Positions 19,256 through 27,183 of a stretch of 64,000 bases of DNA are shown in pieces. This DNA is from Lewinellaceae bacterium (GTDB lineage: Bacteria; Bacteroidota; Bacteroidia; Chitinophagales; Saprospiraceae): positions 124,001-188,000 of the forward strand of contig JACJXZ010000018.1 in NCBI GenBank assembly GCA_020636375.1. Direction: 5' to 3'. The position numbers and the translations under genes were made by a program. The notes beneath the pieces are model-generated. The model was not told the origin of the DNA and did no database searches. It saw nothing but the letters and a program-made list of their open reading frames with translations. How positions within the stretch are numbered: position 1 is the stretch's first letter; each line of letters starts with the position of its first letter.

Positions 19256-21211
19256 TCAGCAATGGGGACGTACCACTGTGAAAACGGTGGGGTCGTTTTC
19301 ACCGGATTCGGTAGGATCACCATTGCCGTTGGGATCGGGATCGGTCCCGCTGTCGGACAGATCGGATACCGTGCCCCCTTCAGCCGAGGCGGTGACCTGA
19401 TTAGAATAGACACCACAACCAAAGCCAACATCGGTGACGGCCGTGACATTGACCACCATCCGGATCTGCGCCGTCCCGCCAACTGGCAGGCTACTCCCTG
19501 AGGCGAAAATCTCCTTGTCCGAACTCCCGTCAAAACCGCCGTTCAGAGTGATTGTGCCCGGATCGTTCACCAAAGCGGGAGGACTCACAAACGTGTAGTT
19601 CCCTGCGCCGAAAACCGCGTCCAGGTCTTCAGGCAAAGAAAGGCCGCCCAGGCTCTCTGTGCCAAAGTTCTCCAGGTAGAAATCGAATGTTGCCTCGGTA
19701 CCGTTGAGCGTGGCGTTTTTTGCTACGCCGATGACAGTTGACATAATGGAAGCACTCACTTCTTCGCTGTTCACGCTCGTCAGGTCGTTAGGATTGTCCC
19801 GGTCGTTTAATTGAGGATTGCTACCGGTGAAATCGCCTGTATGCGCCGGGGTGAAGGTGCGCACGACAAAATAATTCGTGCCGCCGGGCAGGCCCGTGAC
19901 GTTTAGCCCGGCGGCTGTTTTGTCGCTCGTCTTTCCGTAAGAGGCGTAGGGCCCGCCGGGGGTTTGGGAAGCCAGCACTTCGTAGTAGCCGCCATCCCAG
20001 GTGTAGCCGATGGGCGTCCAGCTGAGGCTGGCCGAGTTTGCCCCTGTGGGCGCCACCTGCACATTGGTGGGCGGCACGGTCTGGGTGTTGCGCCATTGGG
20101 GGTCTTTGATGTCAATGTTCCCTGCCGGGGTGTTGACGACATCGAACTTGTTATACCGTAATCTGACGTTGTTGCTGTTCGTATTGACCAGGTCGTTGGG
20201 CAAAATGCCTTCCAGTTGATTGCCGCTTACATTGAAAAAGAAAAGTGATTTTGCGTCCGCCGGAAGGGCGCCGCTGAAGTGGCATTGGTTCAAAGAGGTT
20301 ACCACAGTAGGCTTTTGGAGAAAACCGGACGGAATGGGCCCGCTTAAACCGGAATTGATTACAGAAAAGTTAATCACTGACATTGTTAAAAAATTGGGGG
20401 CCAAATCGCCCAAAGTGCCGGTCAGCCCGGTATTGTCATCCAGCCTTATTCTATTGAGTTGTGTCAGCCCGCCCAGCACATTGTTGGCCATGACCGGGTT
20501 GTTCGTATCAGTCCAGCAATCCTTAATGTCGAAAGTGGTCAGAGAAGAGAGATTGGCCAGTTCGGCCGGGAAGGCTGTCGTTAGTTTGGCAGTACCGCAG
20601 ACGCCTTGAATGGTAATCACCCTTCCCTGGTCGCAGGTAACACCCGGCCACGCAAGATTTCCAGGGGGGCACGGATTGCTGTTTCTCCAAAAGAAGGCCG
20701 AATTCCAGCCATAATCCTCCCGCAGGGTCTGCATGATGGGCAGGTCGGGCGGGCCAAGGCCGCCAACCTGCGGGAAAGTCACTTCTTCGCTGTACGCACT
20801 CGCCAGGCCGTTCGGGTTATTGGCATCTGCCGGCAGGACGGTGCGTACGACAAAATAATTTTCACCGCCGGGCAGGTCCGTATTGAGGATTTCCCAAAGG
20901 GAGGCCGTTTCATCAACGGTAACGCTGCGGGAGGTGTAAGGCCCGCCGGGCGTTGGAGCGCTAAGGATTTCGTAGTAGCGGCCGTCGCCGGTATAACTGA
21001 TGGGTGTCCAGGAAACTCTAATTGAAAGTAGTGCAGGAGTCGTAGAACCAGGAGGGGTAACTGGTTTAAATAATACCACACTTACATTAGTCGGCGGCAC
21101 GAGTTGTGCCAGAGCCGTTGCGTGTAACGCACATAGCAACAGCAGGGAAAGCAGGCATTTGGTTATAAATGGCCATTGTTGGTTGAAATTGGAAAAAAAG
21201 TGCTTGTTCAT
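19256..21211 (-). CDS. N-terminal segment of protein C: signal peptide, FN3, LRR-like, FN3, DUF11
   Basis: The ~651 codons run from the signal peptide at 21211. A fibronectin type III domain (P-P-T-N-V-S-V, then Y-Y-E-I-L-S) is followed by an LRR-like stretch with L-T-Q-L-N-R-I-R-L-D-D-N-T-G-L-T-G and a second FN3 (P-P-T-N-V-Q-V, W-D-G-G-Y-Y-E-V-L). A DUF11-like domain then ends in an acidic D-P-D-P-N-G-N-G-D linker. The frame is lost at about 19300, where the neighbouring frame carries the next DUF11 repeat. Confidence 0.75.
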   Translation of the reverse strand: MNKHFFSNFNQQWPFITKCLLSLLLLCALHATALAQLVPPTNVSVVLFKPVTPPGSTTPALLSIRVSWTPISYTGDGRYYEILSAPTPGGPYTSRSVTVDETASLWEILNTDLPGGENYFVVRTVLPADANNPNGLASAYSEEVTFPQVGGLGPPDLPIMQTLREDYGWNSAFFWRNSNPCPPGNLAWPGVTCDQGRVITIQGVCGTAKLTTAFPAELANLSSLTTFDIKDCWTDTNNPVMANNVLGGLTQLNRIRLDDNTGLTGTLGDLAPNFLTMSVINFSVINSGLSGPIPSGFLQKPTVVTSLNQCHFSGALPADAKSLFFFNVSGNQLEGILPNDLVNTNSNNVRLRYNKFDVVNTPAGNIDIKDPQWRNTQTVPPTNVQVAPTGANSASLSWTPIGYTWDGGYYEVLASQTPGGPYASYGKTSDKTAAGLNVTGLPGGTNYFVVRTFTPAHTGDFTGSNPQLNDRDNPNDLTSVNSEEVSASIMSTVIGVAKNATLNGTEATFDFYLENFGTESLGGLSLPEDLDAVFGAGNYTFVSPPALVNDPGTITLNGGFDGSSDKEIFASGSSLPVGGTAQIRMVVNVTAVTDVGFGCGVYSNQVTASAEGGTVSDLSDSGTDPDPNGNGDPTESGENDPTVFTVVRPHC

Positions 21212-21395
21212 AACGATAAAATTTACGTGGTATAAAAGAACTGACGCCGGTTTTATCGCTAAAATGTAGCGACAGTGGACAAGCCTTTTTTTCCTGAAAA
21301 GAGCGGGCAGGTAGTCCAGGATGAAGGGTCTGCGAGTGTAGCTCCTTTCAGTAAAAAATGCCTGCGACAAATGTGCAGGCAACAGGGGCAGAAGC

Positions 21396-21479
21396 ATTCC
21401 CACTATTTTCCATGGAGGGTGGAATAGTGTACAGACAGGGTGGACTATCTTCCGAAATGGGTGGATTATTTTCCAGCGG
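21396..21479. promoter_or_regulatory. Four-fold 21-bp direct-repeat operator candidate (HTCS2 / gene C)
   Basis: GGGTGGA recurs at 21417, 21438 and 21459, exactly 21 bp apart. The second half of the unit (TATTTTCC-like) recurs in phase, including a fourth, partial copy at 21396-21416. The array lies between the stop of HTCS2 (21501) and the start of gene C (21211), about 185-270 bp upstream of the gene C start codon. Exact two-turn phasing of several copies fits cooperative binding of AraC-type dimers. Confidence 0.7.
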
Positions 21480-21500
21480 ACTGTAAAATGACGCTGTAAA

Positions 21501-23120
21501 TCAACGTTTTAGTTCGCTTGGCGGCAAGCCGAACTCTTCGGAGAAAACCCGGCTGAAATATTTCGGGTCGTTGAAGCCTACCTTGTAGGCGACTTCCGAA
21601 ACGTTCAGGTCCGAGGTCTGCAGCAGTTCCTTTGCCTTGTGCAGGCGCAACGAGCGCAGGTAAATGTTGAACGACATGCCGGTGAGCGCCGAAAGTTTGG
21701 CGTAAAGGTTGGAGCGCCCCATGCCGACTGCACGGCAGATGTCTTCCGCCTTCAGCCCGGCATCGCCGATGCGCTCCTGCACAGCCGTGTGGAGCTTTTG
21801 CAGAAAGGCGTCTTCGGGGCCGGAAGTCAGGGATGAAGGGGAAAGTACCATGGCACTGAATTTCGCCTGCAATTTCTTCCTCCATTCGAGCAGGTTGTTC
21901 AGCGTGGCCAGCAGTTCTTCCCGGTGGAAGGGCTTGGCGAGGTAGGCATCGGCACCCCGGCGCAGGCCTTTGATGCGGCTCTCCACATCCGCCCTGGCCG
22001 TGAGCATCACGATGGGGATGTGGCTGGTGCGTTCGTCATGCTTGAGGGTTTCCACCACCTCGAAGCCATCCTTTTCGGGCATCATCACGTCGCTGACAAT
22101 GAGGTCGGGAATGTTCTCCAACGCCTTTTCGATGCCGGCCCGGCCGTTGTAGGCGAAGTCGAGCGCATAATTATCCTTCAGGCAATCGGTAAGGTATTCC
22201 ACGACGTCGGGGTTGTCTTCGATGATGAGGAGGTTGACGGAAGAAGGCTGAGGGTTGAGGGTGGAGGCCGGGGCTTGCCGGGGCCTGGCGGGTGTTTCGG
22301 CTAACGCCTGAGATAATTCGCTGGATTTCAAGCTTTCCGCTTTGTTCGTTACCGGTAATCGCACGGTGAAGGCGGCGCCTTTGCCTAGCTCGCTCTCCAC
22401 GCTGATGTCCCCGTTCATGGCGTTCACCAGTTCTTTGGTCAGTGCCAGCCCGATGCCCGTGCCGCCCGTCCCGGCTTTTTCGAGGTTGTTCGCCTGGCGA
22501 AAGCGGTCGAAGATGTAGGGCAGGTCTTCGGGGGGGATCCCTGCTCCGGTATCGGCCACGCTCAGGCGCAGATATGGCCCCCCCCGATCGTTTGCCATAT
22601 CCGCCCTCAGCGCCACTTTACCGCCCGACGGCGTGAACTTGACGGCGTTCGACAACAGGTTGTGTACGATCTGCAGCAGGCGCTCCGGGTCATAGTCCAT
22701 GACGATGGAAGCCTCGTTGCTCTCCAAGCGCAGCATCACGTTCCGGGCGTTGGCCACCGAATGCAGGCTTTCGCTGATGTAGCGGAGGTAGGGCAAAATA
22801 TCGCCTTGGACGTAGTTGATCTTCAGGGTGTTGGACTCCAGTTTGGCCAGGTCGAGGATCTGGTTGATGAGGCGCAGGAGGCCCTCGCCGTTGCGCCGGA
22901 TCAACCTTAGCTTGCTTTTCAGGCCGTCGCCGACCTGTTCCTCCACCTGTTCCGAAGTACCCAGGATGACCGTGAGCGGCGTTCGGAACTCATGGGTGAT
23001 GTTGGTGAAAAAGCGGTTTTTGAATTCGTCCAGCTCTTTCAGGCGAAGGGCCTCGGTGGCGGCCAGCTTTCGTCGAATTTCATAATTTCTGATTGCGATT
23101 AATACAGAAATGGCTGCCAT
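21501..23120 (-). CDS. HTCS2 segment: histidine kinase, receiver and AraC HTH
   Basis: The 539 codons contain a membrane-proximal helix, the H-box with His43 (F-T-N-I-T-H-E-F-R-T-P), the N-box around Asn157 (N-L-L-S-N-A-V-K-F), a G-T-G-G-T-G-I-G-L-A-L lid, a receiver with E-D-N-P-D-V and phospho-acceptor Asp344, and an AraC HTH over residues ~440-539 ending G-F-N-D-P-K-Y-F-S-R-V-F. The upstream frame continues into a Trp-rich membrane entry at 23120-23165. Confidence 0.85.
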   Translation of the reverse strand: MAAISVLIAIRNYEIRRKLAATEALRLKELDEFKNRFFTNITHEFRTPLTVILGTSEQVEEQVGDGLKSKLRLIRRNGEGLLRLINQILDLAKLESNTLKINYVQGDILPYLRYISESLHSVANARNVMLRLESNEASIVMDYDPERLLQIVHNLLSNAVKFTPSGGKVALRADMANDRGGPYLRLSVADTGAGIPPEDLPYIFDRFRQANNLEKAGTGGTGIGLALTKELVNAMNGDISVESELGKGAAFTVRLPVTNKAESLKSSELSQALAETPARPRQAPASTLNPQPSSVNLLIIEDNPDVVEYLTDCLKDNYALDFAYNGRAGIEKALENIPDLIVSDVMMPEKDGFEVVETLKHDERTSHIPIVMLTARADVESRIKGLRRGADAYLAKPFHREELLATLNNLLEWRKKLQAKFSAMVLSPSSLTSGPEDAFLQKLHTAVQERIGDAGLKAEDICRAVGMGRSNLYAKLSALTGMSFNIYLRSLRLHKAKELLQTSDLNVSEVAYKVGFNDPKYFSRVFSEEFGLPPSELKR

Positions 23121-23580
23121 GGCGTAGAGCAGATAGGCCCACCAGGCCGCCCACCAGGGCGGGCGGATGGTGATGAGCAGGGTGGCAGGCTGCTCGTTCC
23201 ATACGCCGTAGCTGTTCCTGCCTTTACCGAAAACAAGTAACTGCCAGTATCAGGTTAGCAAAGCTTACGGTGTTTTTGCTGCCCGCATAGATCCAGCGGG
23301 CTTAGCCGCTCTTTACCAGGGAATACATATATTCACGTGACTGCGGATTGCGGTAGTCGAGCAGTGCGTACCCGATTTCTACGGTGTTTTCCAGGCGGGA
23401 AAGAGAAAGCGCCGTTTTTTCCATCGGTTTTCCGGCATTGCGAGCATGCCCCATTTCCCGCCGGGTCATAATGGGACACTTCCGACAATCGAATGGGAGA
23501 AGCTTCATAGCGTTGGTTCTTGAAAGTTGCCGGATCAAAACTTCTCACTTCGCCTTGGCAGGCAAAATAGACCTCGTTGG

Positions 23581-24453
23581 TTACAGGGTGTACGGCAATT
23601 GCCTGATGGTATAAGGAAGTCGCAGCGGCTTGTGGAAAGATGGCGACATCCCCTGGTATTGGTCGATACAGGAAACCGCCTGCGTTTGGTTTATCCATAT
23701 TTTGCCGGTACTGTCCTTTGCTATCTGCGAGATGTTGTAATTGGGCAGTAGTCCGAAGAATCGTATTTTTAAAATGCCCGCTTTCCGGAGAAAACGCTCA
23801 ATCAACTTCAATCCCAACGAAACCCAGATATCTCCATTGTTGTCTATTTGCAGTTCCGAGGTGTAGTTGCTCGCAATGCCGTTGGCGTTGCCCTGCTCGT
23901 ACATGAAGCGCTGAACTTTGCCCGTGTTTTTGTCAACGGAATTCAACCCGTTTTCCGCCCCGCAAACCCAGATCTTGTTGCCGGCATCCACGGCGATGCC
24001 GGCCAGTAGGTTGGAGGGCAAGCCGCCTGGTTCCGACGGATCGTATTTCCATTGTTCAAACGCCGTGGCAACGCCAGTCCGGATATTGAATGAATCCCCG
24101 GGCAGGCGGTACAGACCGTTGCCCCAGGTGGAAAACCACAGGCCGCCGTCGTGGTCCAAGGCGGCACACACCGTTTCCGGGATTGGTTCAGCGGTTGCGC
24201 TTCCCAGCCGGGCCGGCCAGGAACGCCCGGACCGGGTATCGAGAATGAGCAGCCCTTCATTGCTGCCTACCAGCAAATAAGTATCATCCCAAAACAGGGC
24301 GTTATAACAAACGGCGCCTTCGATCATATACCTGGTTTCGCCCGACAAAGGGTTGCAGCGCAGTACGCCCGACTGGTTAGCCAGCCAGATAAGGCCGCCG
24401 GGGCCGAATGCTATATCATTGGTTGCAACGGGCTGGTTATTTACCCTTGGCAA
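23581..24453 (-). CDS. HTCS2 segment: propeller sensor blades
   Basis: The 290 codons carry several Reg_prop blades (G-G-L-W-F-S-T-W-G-N-G-L-Y, N-K-I-W-V-C-G-A-E-N-G-L, G-D-I-W-V-S-L-G-L-K). The next blades appear in the frame at 23333-23698. The N-terminal side continues in frames at 24525-24764 and 24737-24970. Confidence 0.6.
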   Translation of the reverse strand: MPRVNNQPVATNDIAFGPGGLIWLANQSGVLRCNPLSGETRYMIEGAVCYNALFWDDTYLLVGSNEGLLILDTRSGRSWPARLGSATAEPIPETVCAALDHDGGLWFSTWGNGLYRLPGDSFNIRTGVATAFEQWKYDPSEPGGLPSNLLAGIAVDAGNKIWVCGAENGLNSVDKNTGKVQRFMYEQGNANGIASNYTSELQIDNNGDIWVSLGLKLIERFLRKAGILKIRFFGLLPNYNISQIAKDSTGKIWINQTQAVSCIDQYQGMSPSFHKPLRLPYTIRQLPYTL

Positions 24454-25076
24454 CTTCAGTACACTACCATTTCCTGGTTGGGATCAAAATAAAAGGGAGT
24501 TTTTCCGATGCGTACGTGTCCAAATCAATCCATTCCGGTCTTGGAAAGGGTGGTGATCTTATTCAGTTGTTGTTGTTTTTCTATATCCACCGCCCGGCAT
24601 CGTTCCAGCGCCTCACGGTTCGCCTGTATTCGCCAAATGTCGTTCTGTAAGCGATCCAAAGCCGCCCCGACCGGTCTTCCAAAATAGTTTCCGGCACAGG
24701 TATCCGTTCGCCCGCAGCAGTGCGATACAAAATCAGTCAGGCGGGAGGTTTTGGGGTCGAACACCCAAAGCCCTTACGGTTGGGCATTCCCAGCCAAAGT
24801 ATACCTTCCCGGTCAAGGCAAATACTTTTGGGGTCGAGAAAGAGTTGCTGATGCCAATCCGGACGGTATCGCCCTTTTCGTCCGGTATAGGGAAATAATG
24901 CCATTTCTGTTCTTTTGGTCAAAAATTCCAACCCGGCGGTTGTCAGGACATATACCCGTTGCTGCTCCACAATGACAGGCGACCAGGGCTGCCCTGCAAC
25001 TCGTAGCTACGCCGTACGGGCAATACGCGGGTATTCTTTCCCGTATCCGGTCAAAATATTCATCCCGACGTTGCTC

Positions 25077-25538
25077 CTATCCAGAGCTTGCCGTCCGGGG
25101 CTTTTGCAGGAAAAACAGGTTGTCGGTAGAGAGGGATGTGCTGTCATTGGCGTCGTGGCGGTAGTGCGCAAACTTTCCTTCCATGGGGTCGTAGGCGTTC
25201 AGCCCGCTGTTGCGGGTCGTGATCCAGAAAACACCTTGTTCATCCTGTATCACATCCTTGATCCGGTTGGAGGAAAGAGAATTCAGGTCAATGGGATCGG
25301 ACTTGAGGGGCATCAACCCGGCACCGTCGTAGCGAAACATCCCGTGGTCGGTAAGGAACCAGATAAACCCGTCCTGGTCTTCAAACCAATTGTCCAATCC
25401 CTGATAGTCTTCCATTCCCCGGGCTTCTTTTGACACTTGCCTGAAATAAAGCGGCGTTGGCTGCGCATGGCCGGCTTGCGAAAACGCGGAAACAGCTAGA
25501 AGACAAAGAAAAAAGTGGCTTGACAGGAGCGTCTTCAT
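25077..25538 (-). CDS. HTCS2 segment: signal peptide and first propeller blades
   Basis: About 153 codons carry the signal peptide and the first blades (F-I-W-F-L-T-D-H-G-M-F-R-Y-D-G, G-V-F-W-I-T-T-R-N-S-G-L-N). The fragment ends where the frame is lost in the third blade. Confidence 0.6.
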   Translation of the reverse strand: MKTLLSSHFFLCLLAVSAFSQAGHAQPTPLYFRQVSKEARGMEDYQGLDNWFEDQDGFIWFLTDHGMFRYDGAGLMPLKSDPIDLNSLSSNRIKDVIQDEQGVFWITTRNSGLNAYDPMEGKFAHYRHDANDSTSLSTDNLFFLQKPRTASSG

Positions 25539-25755
25539 GGGTGTATTTATACCTACCTGTAAATTCACTACAAGTTAATGGGTTGGGAGCAGGGAGGAAA
25601 GTTAATACACCCAATAATTTAGATTTGTTCGCCTGTTCCCTGACTAAGTTCTGAGAAGGTGCAATAAAGAAATAATCTGGCCATATTGCCATCCGCGCCA
25701 TCCCAGCGGTATTGCTGCCGTTTACAAATCGGAGGCTTCAACTCACCGGTACGCC

Positions 25756-25782
25756 AAAAAAGCGGCGCCCGCAGGCGCCGCT
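25756..25782 (-). terminator. Rho-independent terminator after gene D
   Basis: A perfect 9-bp GC stem (AGCGGCGCC 25761-25769, complement 25774-25782) with a 4-base loop is followed on the minus strand by a run of T (plus-strand A at 25756-25760). It lies 50 bp past the gene D stop and upstream of HTCS2, separating the two units. The remaining gap 25539-25755 shows no gene. Confidence 0.85.
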
Positions 25783-25831
25783 CCCATGAAAAAAATATGC
25801 ACAATAAAAAATGATCAGTAACCTGATGCGC

Positions 25832-26164
25832 TTACCGCACCAGCGTCAGTTTTTTCACCAGGGCCTGGCTCTGCGTTTGCAGGCGCAGCAGGTAAACGCC
25901 GGGGGCTAAGCCCTGCCCGCCGCCGGCCTTACCGTCCCACACCCGCTCGTGGCGGCCGGCATCCAACAAAGCCGCCTCCAGGCGCCATACCCGCTGCCCA
26001 TTCAGGTTGTACACCTCCAACGCAGCCGGGCCGGCCTCCGGCAGATAAAAACGAATAGCTACCTGCTCGCGGAACGGATTGGGGCTGGCGTCCAGCTGCA
26101 GGAAGGCCTCGGCCGCTTCCACCGCCAGGCCCGGGTGGGCAGGCAGGGCATGTGTGGGCAGCAA
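25832..26164 (-). CDS. Segment of protein D: T9SS sorting domain
   Basis: The 110 codons are essentially the type A sorting domain (A-S-P-N-P-F-R-E-Q-V-A-I-R-F-Y-L-P, G-V-Y-L-L-R-L). They follow a FIMAH-like module that is readable in the neighbouring frame at 26165-26330. The domain would direct the protein through the T9SS and be cleaved or anchored. Confidence 0.7.
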   Translation of the reverse strand: MLPTHALPAHPGLAVEAAEAFLQLDASPNPFREQVAIRFYLPEAGPAALEVYNLNGQRVWRLEAALLDAGRHERVWDGKAGGGQGLAPGVYLLRLQTQSQALVKKLTLVR

Positions 26165-26330
26165 ACCACCGTGCCGGCGGTCAGCGCATCGATCAGGCCG
26201 TTCACCTGGGCGGCGACGTAGGTCGCAGCGCCGGTTGGGATATTGCCGCCGCTCTGGCTCTGCACGTAGCTGACGACGTAGTCCAGCGAGCTGATCACCG
26301 AACCAACGCTGTAACCGCCGCAGAATTTGC

Positions 26331-26915
26331 TTACGCCAGGCTCAGCCGCCGGGTAATGGCCCTTTTTACGGTAGAACTGATATTCAACCCATCGACGTAG
26401 GCGTTCAGGTTGCCCGTCACGGTGTTGATGCAGATGCTGGGGTCGCAGGCCAGCCCCAGGCCGTCCTGGTCGAGGTCTTCCTGGCCGGGGTTGAAGGCCG
26501 TGGGGCAGTTGTCCACATCCCCGCAGATGCCGTCCCCGTCGATGTCGTCGTCGGGGTCGTTGGGGCAGGGGTCGGGGCAGGCGCCGAAGAGGTCGTCGCG
26601 CACCCAGACGCTGGCCGTGCAGCTGCCCGTATTGTTGTTGACATCCGTCACGGTGAGGGTGATACCGTAATGAGCAAATCCGCGCAGCTGAAGGCCGTCT
26701 GGCTGAGGGCACGCCCGCCGATGCCGCAGGCGTCGGCCGAGCCGCCGTCCACCTCGCCTGCGGTGAGCGTAGCCGAACCGCCGGTGCCGAGCTGTATGGT
26801 GGCATTCTGGCAAAGCGCCTCCGGATCGGTATTGTCCCGGACGGTCACCGTAGACACACAACTGTGGCTGTTGCTTACCGTCGGTGGCGGTGAGCAGCAC
26901 GGTGCGCATGCCCAC
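26331..26915 (-). CDS. Segment of protein D: HYR end, TSP3 calcium loops, start of FIMAH-like module
   Basis: The useful part of this frame is about 26331-26660: V-W-V-R-D-D-L-F-G, TSP3 loops D-I-D-G-D-G-I-C-G-D-V-D-N-C and D-Q-D-G-L-G, and the first helix of the FIMAH-like module. The upstream part of the same frame (26680-26915) is out of phase with the HYR modules. Confidence 0.5.
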   Translation of the reverse strand: MGMRTVLLTATDGKQQPQLCVYGDRPGQYRSGGALPECHHTARHRRFGYAHRRRGGRRLGRRLRHRRACPQPDGLQLRGFAHYGITLTVTDVNNNTGSCTASVWVRDDLFGACPDPCPNDPDDDIDGDGICGDVDNCPTAFNPGQEDLDQDGLGLACDPSICINTVTGNLNAYVDGLNISSTVKRAITRRLSLA

Positions 26916-27183
26916 GTCGGCGCAGCCGAAGCTCGTCCGGTTCAGGCTCAGGTACCGAGTATACGCAGTTGTCGCTGCTGCCGTTGTTCACCTGTAGGCG
27001 GTGAGCGTAGCCGAACCGGCGGCGTTCAGCTCGATAGTGCGGTTGCGGCAGCGCGCCACCGGCGGCATTTCGTCTTTCACCGTCACCTGAGCGTTGCAGG
27101 AGCTGCTCGTTGTTGACGTCTGTTACCGTCAGGGTTACGGTTTGCGTACGCGTCGGCGCAGGAGAAGGTATTGGGCGACGCCG

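Larger units (their letters stand above)
13113..21211 (-). pseudogene. Giant surface protein C (FN3 / LRR-like / DUF11 / beta-helix / LamG / HYR / TSP3 / FIMAH-like / T9SS), frameshifted locus
   Basis: This single locus of about 2,700 codons starts at the ATG at 21209-21211, chosen because it opens a strong signal peptide (MNKHFFSNFN... LALHATALAQ-type); codons upstream in frame give no signal. Module order: two FN3 domains flanking an LRR-like stretch, DUF11-type repeats, a choice-of-anchor-Q beta-helix, a LamG/ConA-like lectin domain, a second beta-helix, HYR-like modules, TSP3, FIMAH-like module and T9SS domain. Frames change near 19260-19530, 19000, 17250, 16800, 16230, 15900 and 15507. 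The stop of HTCS2 lies 290 bp upstream on the same strand, with a four-fold 21-bp repeat in between. Likely an adhesin or matrix protein under HTCS2 control. Confidence 0.75.
21501..25538 (-). pseudogene. HTCS2: hybrid two-component sensor/AraC regulator, frameshifted locus
   Basis: This locus of ~1,340 codons has the HTCS domain order with a Reg_prop-type propeller sensor (W-F-E-D-Q-D-G-F-I-W-F-L-T-D-H-G near the start). The ATG at 25536-25538 is chosen because it starts a signal peptide (MKTLLSSHFF...AGHAQ) and sits at the usual distance from the first blade. Frames change near 25080-24960, 24740, 24480, 23640 and 23330-23120. It is followed on the same strand by gene C and preceded by the terminator of gene D. 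The kinase and DNA-binding parts are closest to HTCS3. Confidence 0.75.

Noticed and set aside
13113..21211. Several separate small secreted proteins instead of one giant gene C
   Set aside because: Only the first segment has a signal peptide and only the last has a T9SS domain, and single domains (LamG, beta-helix) continue across the frame changes.
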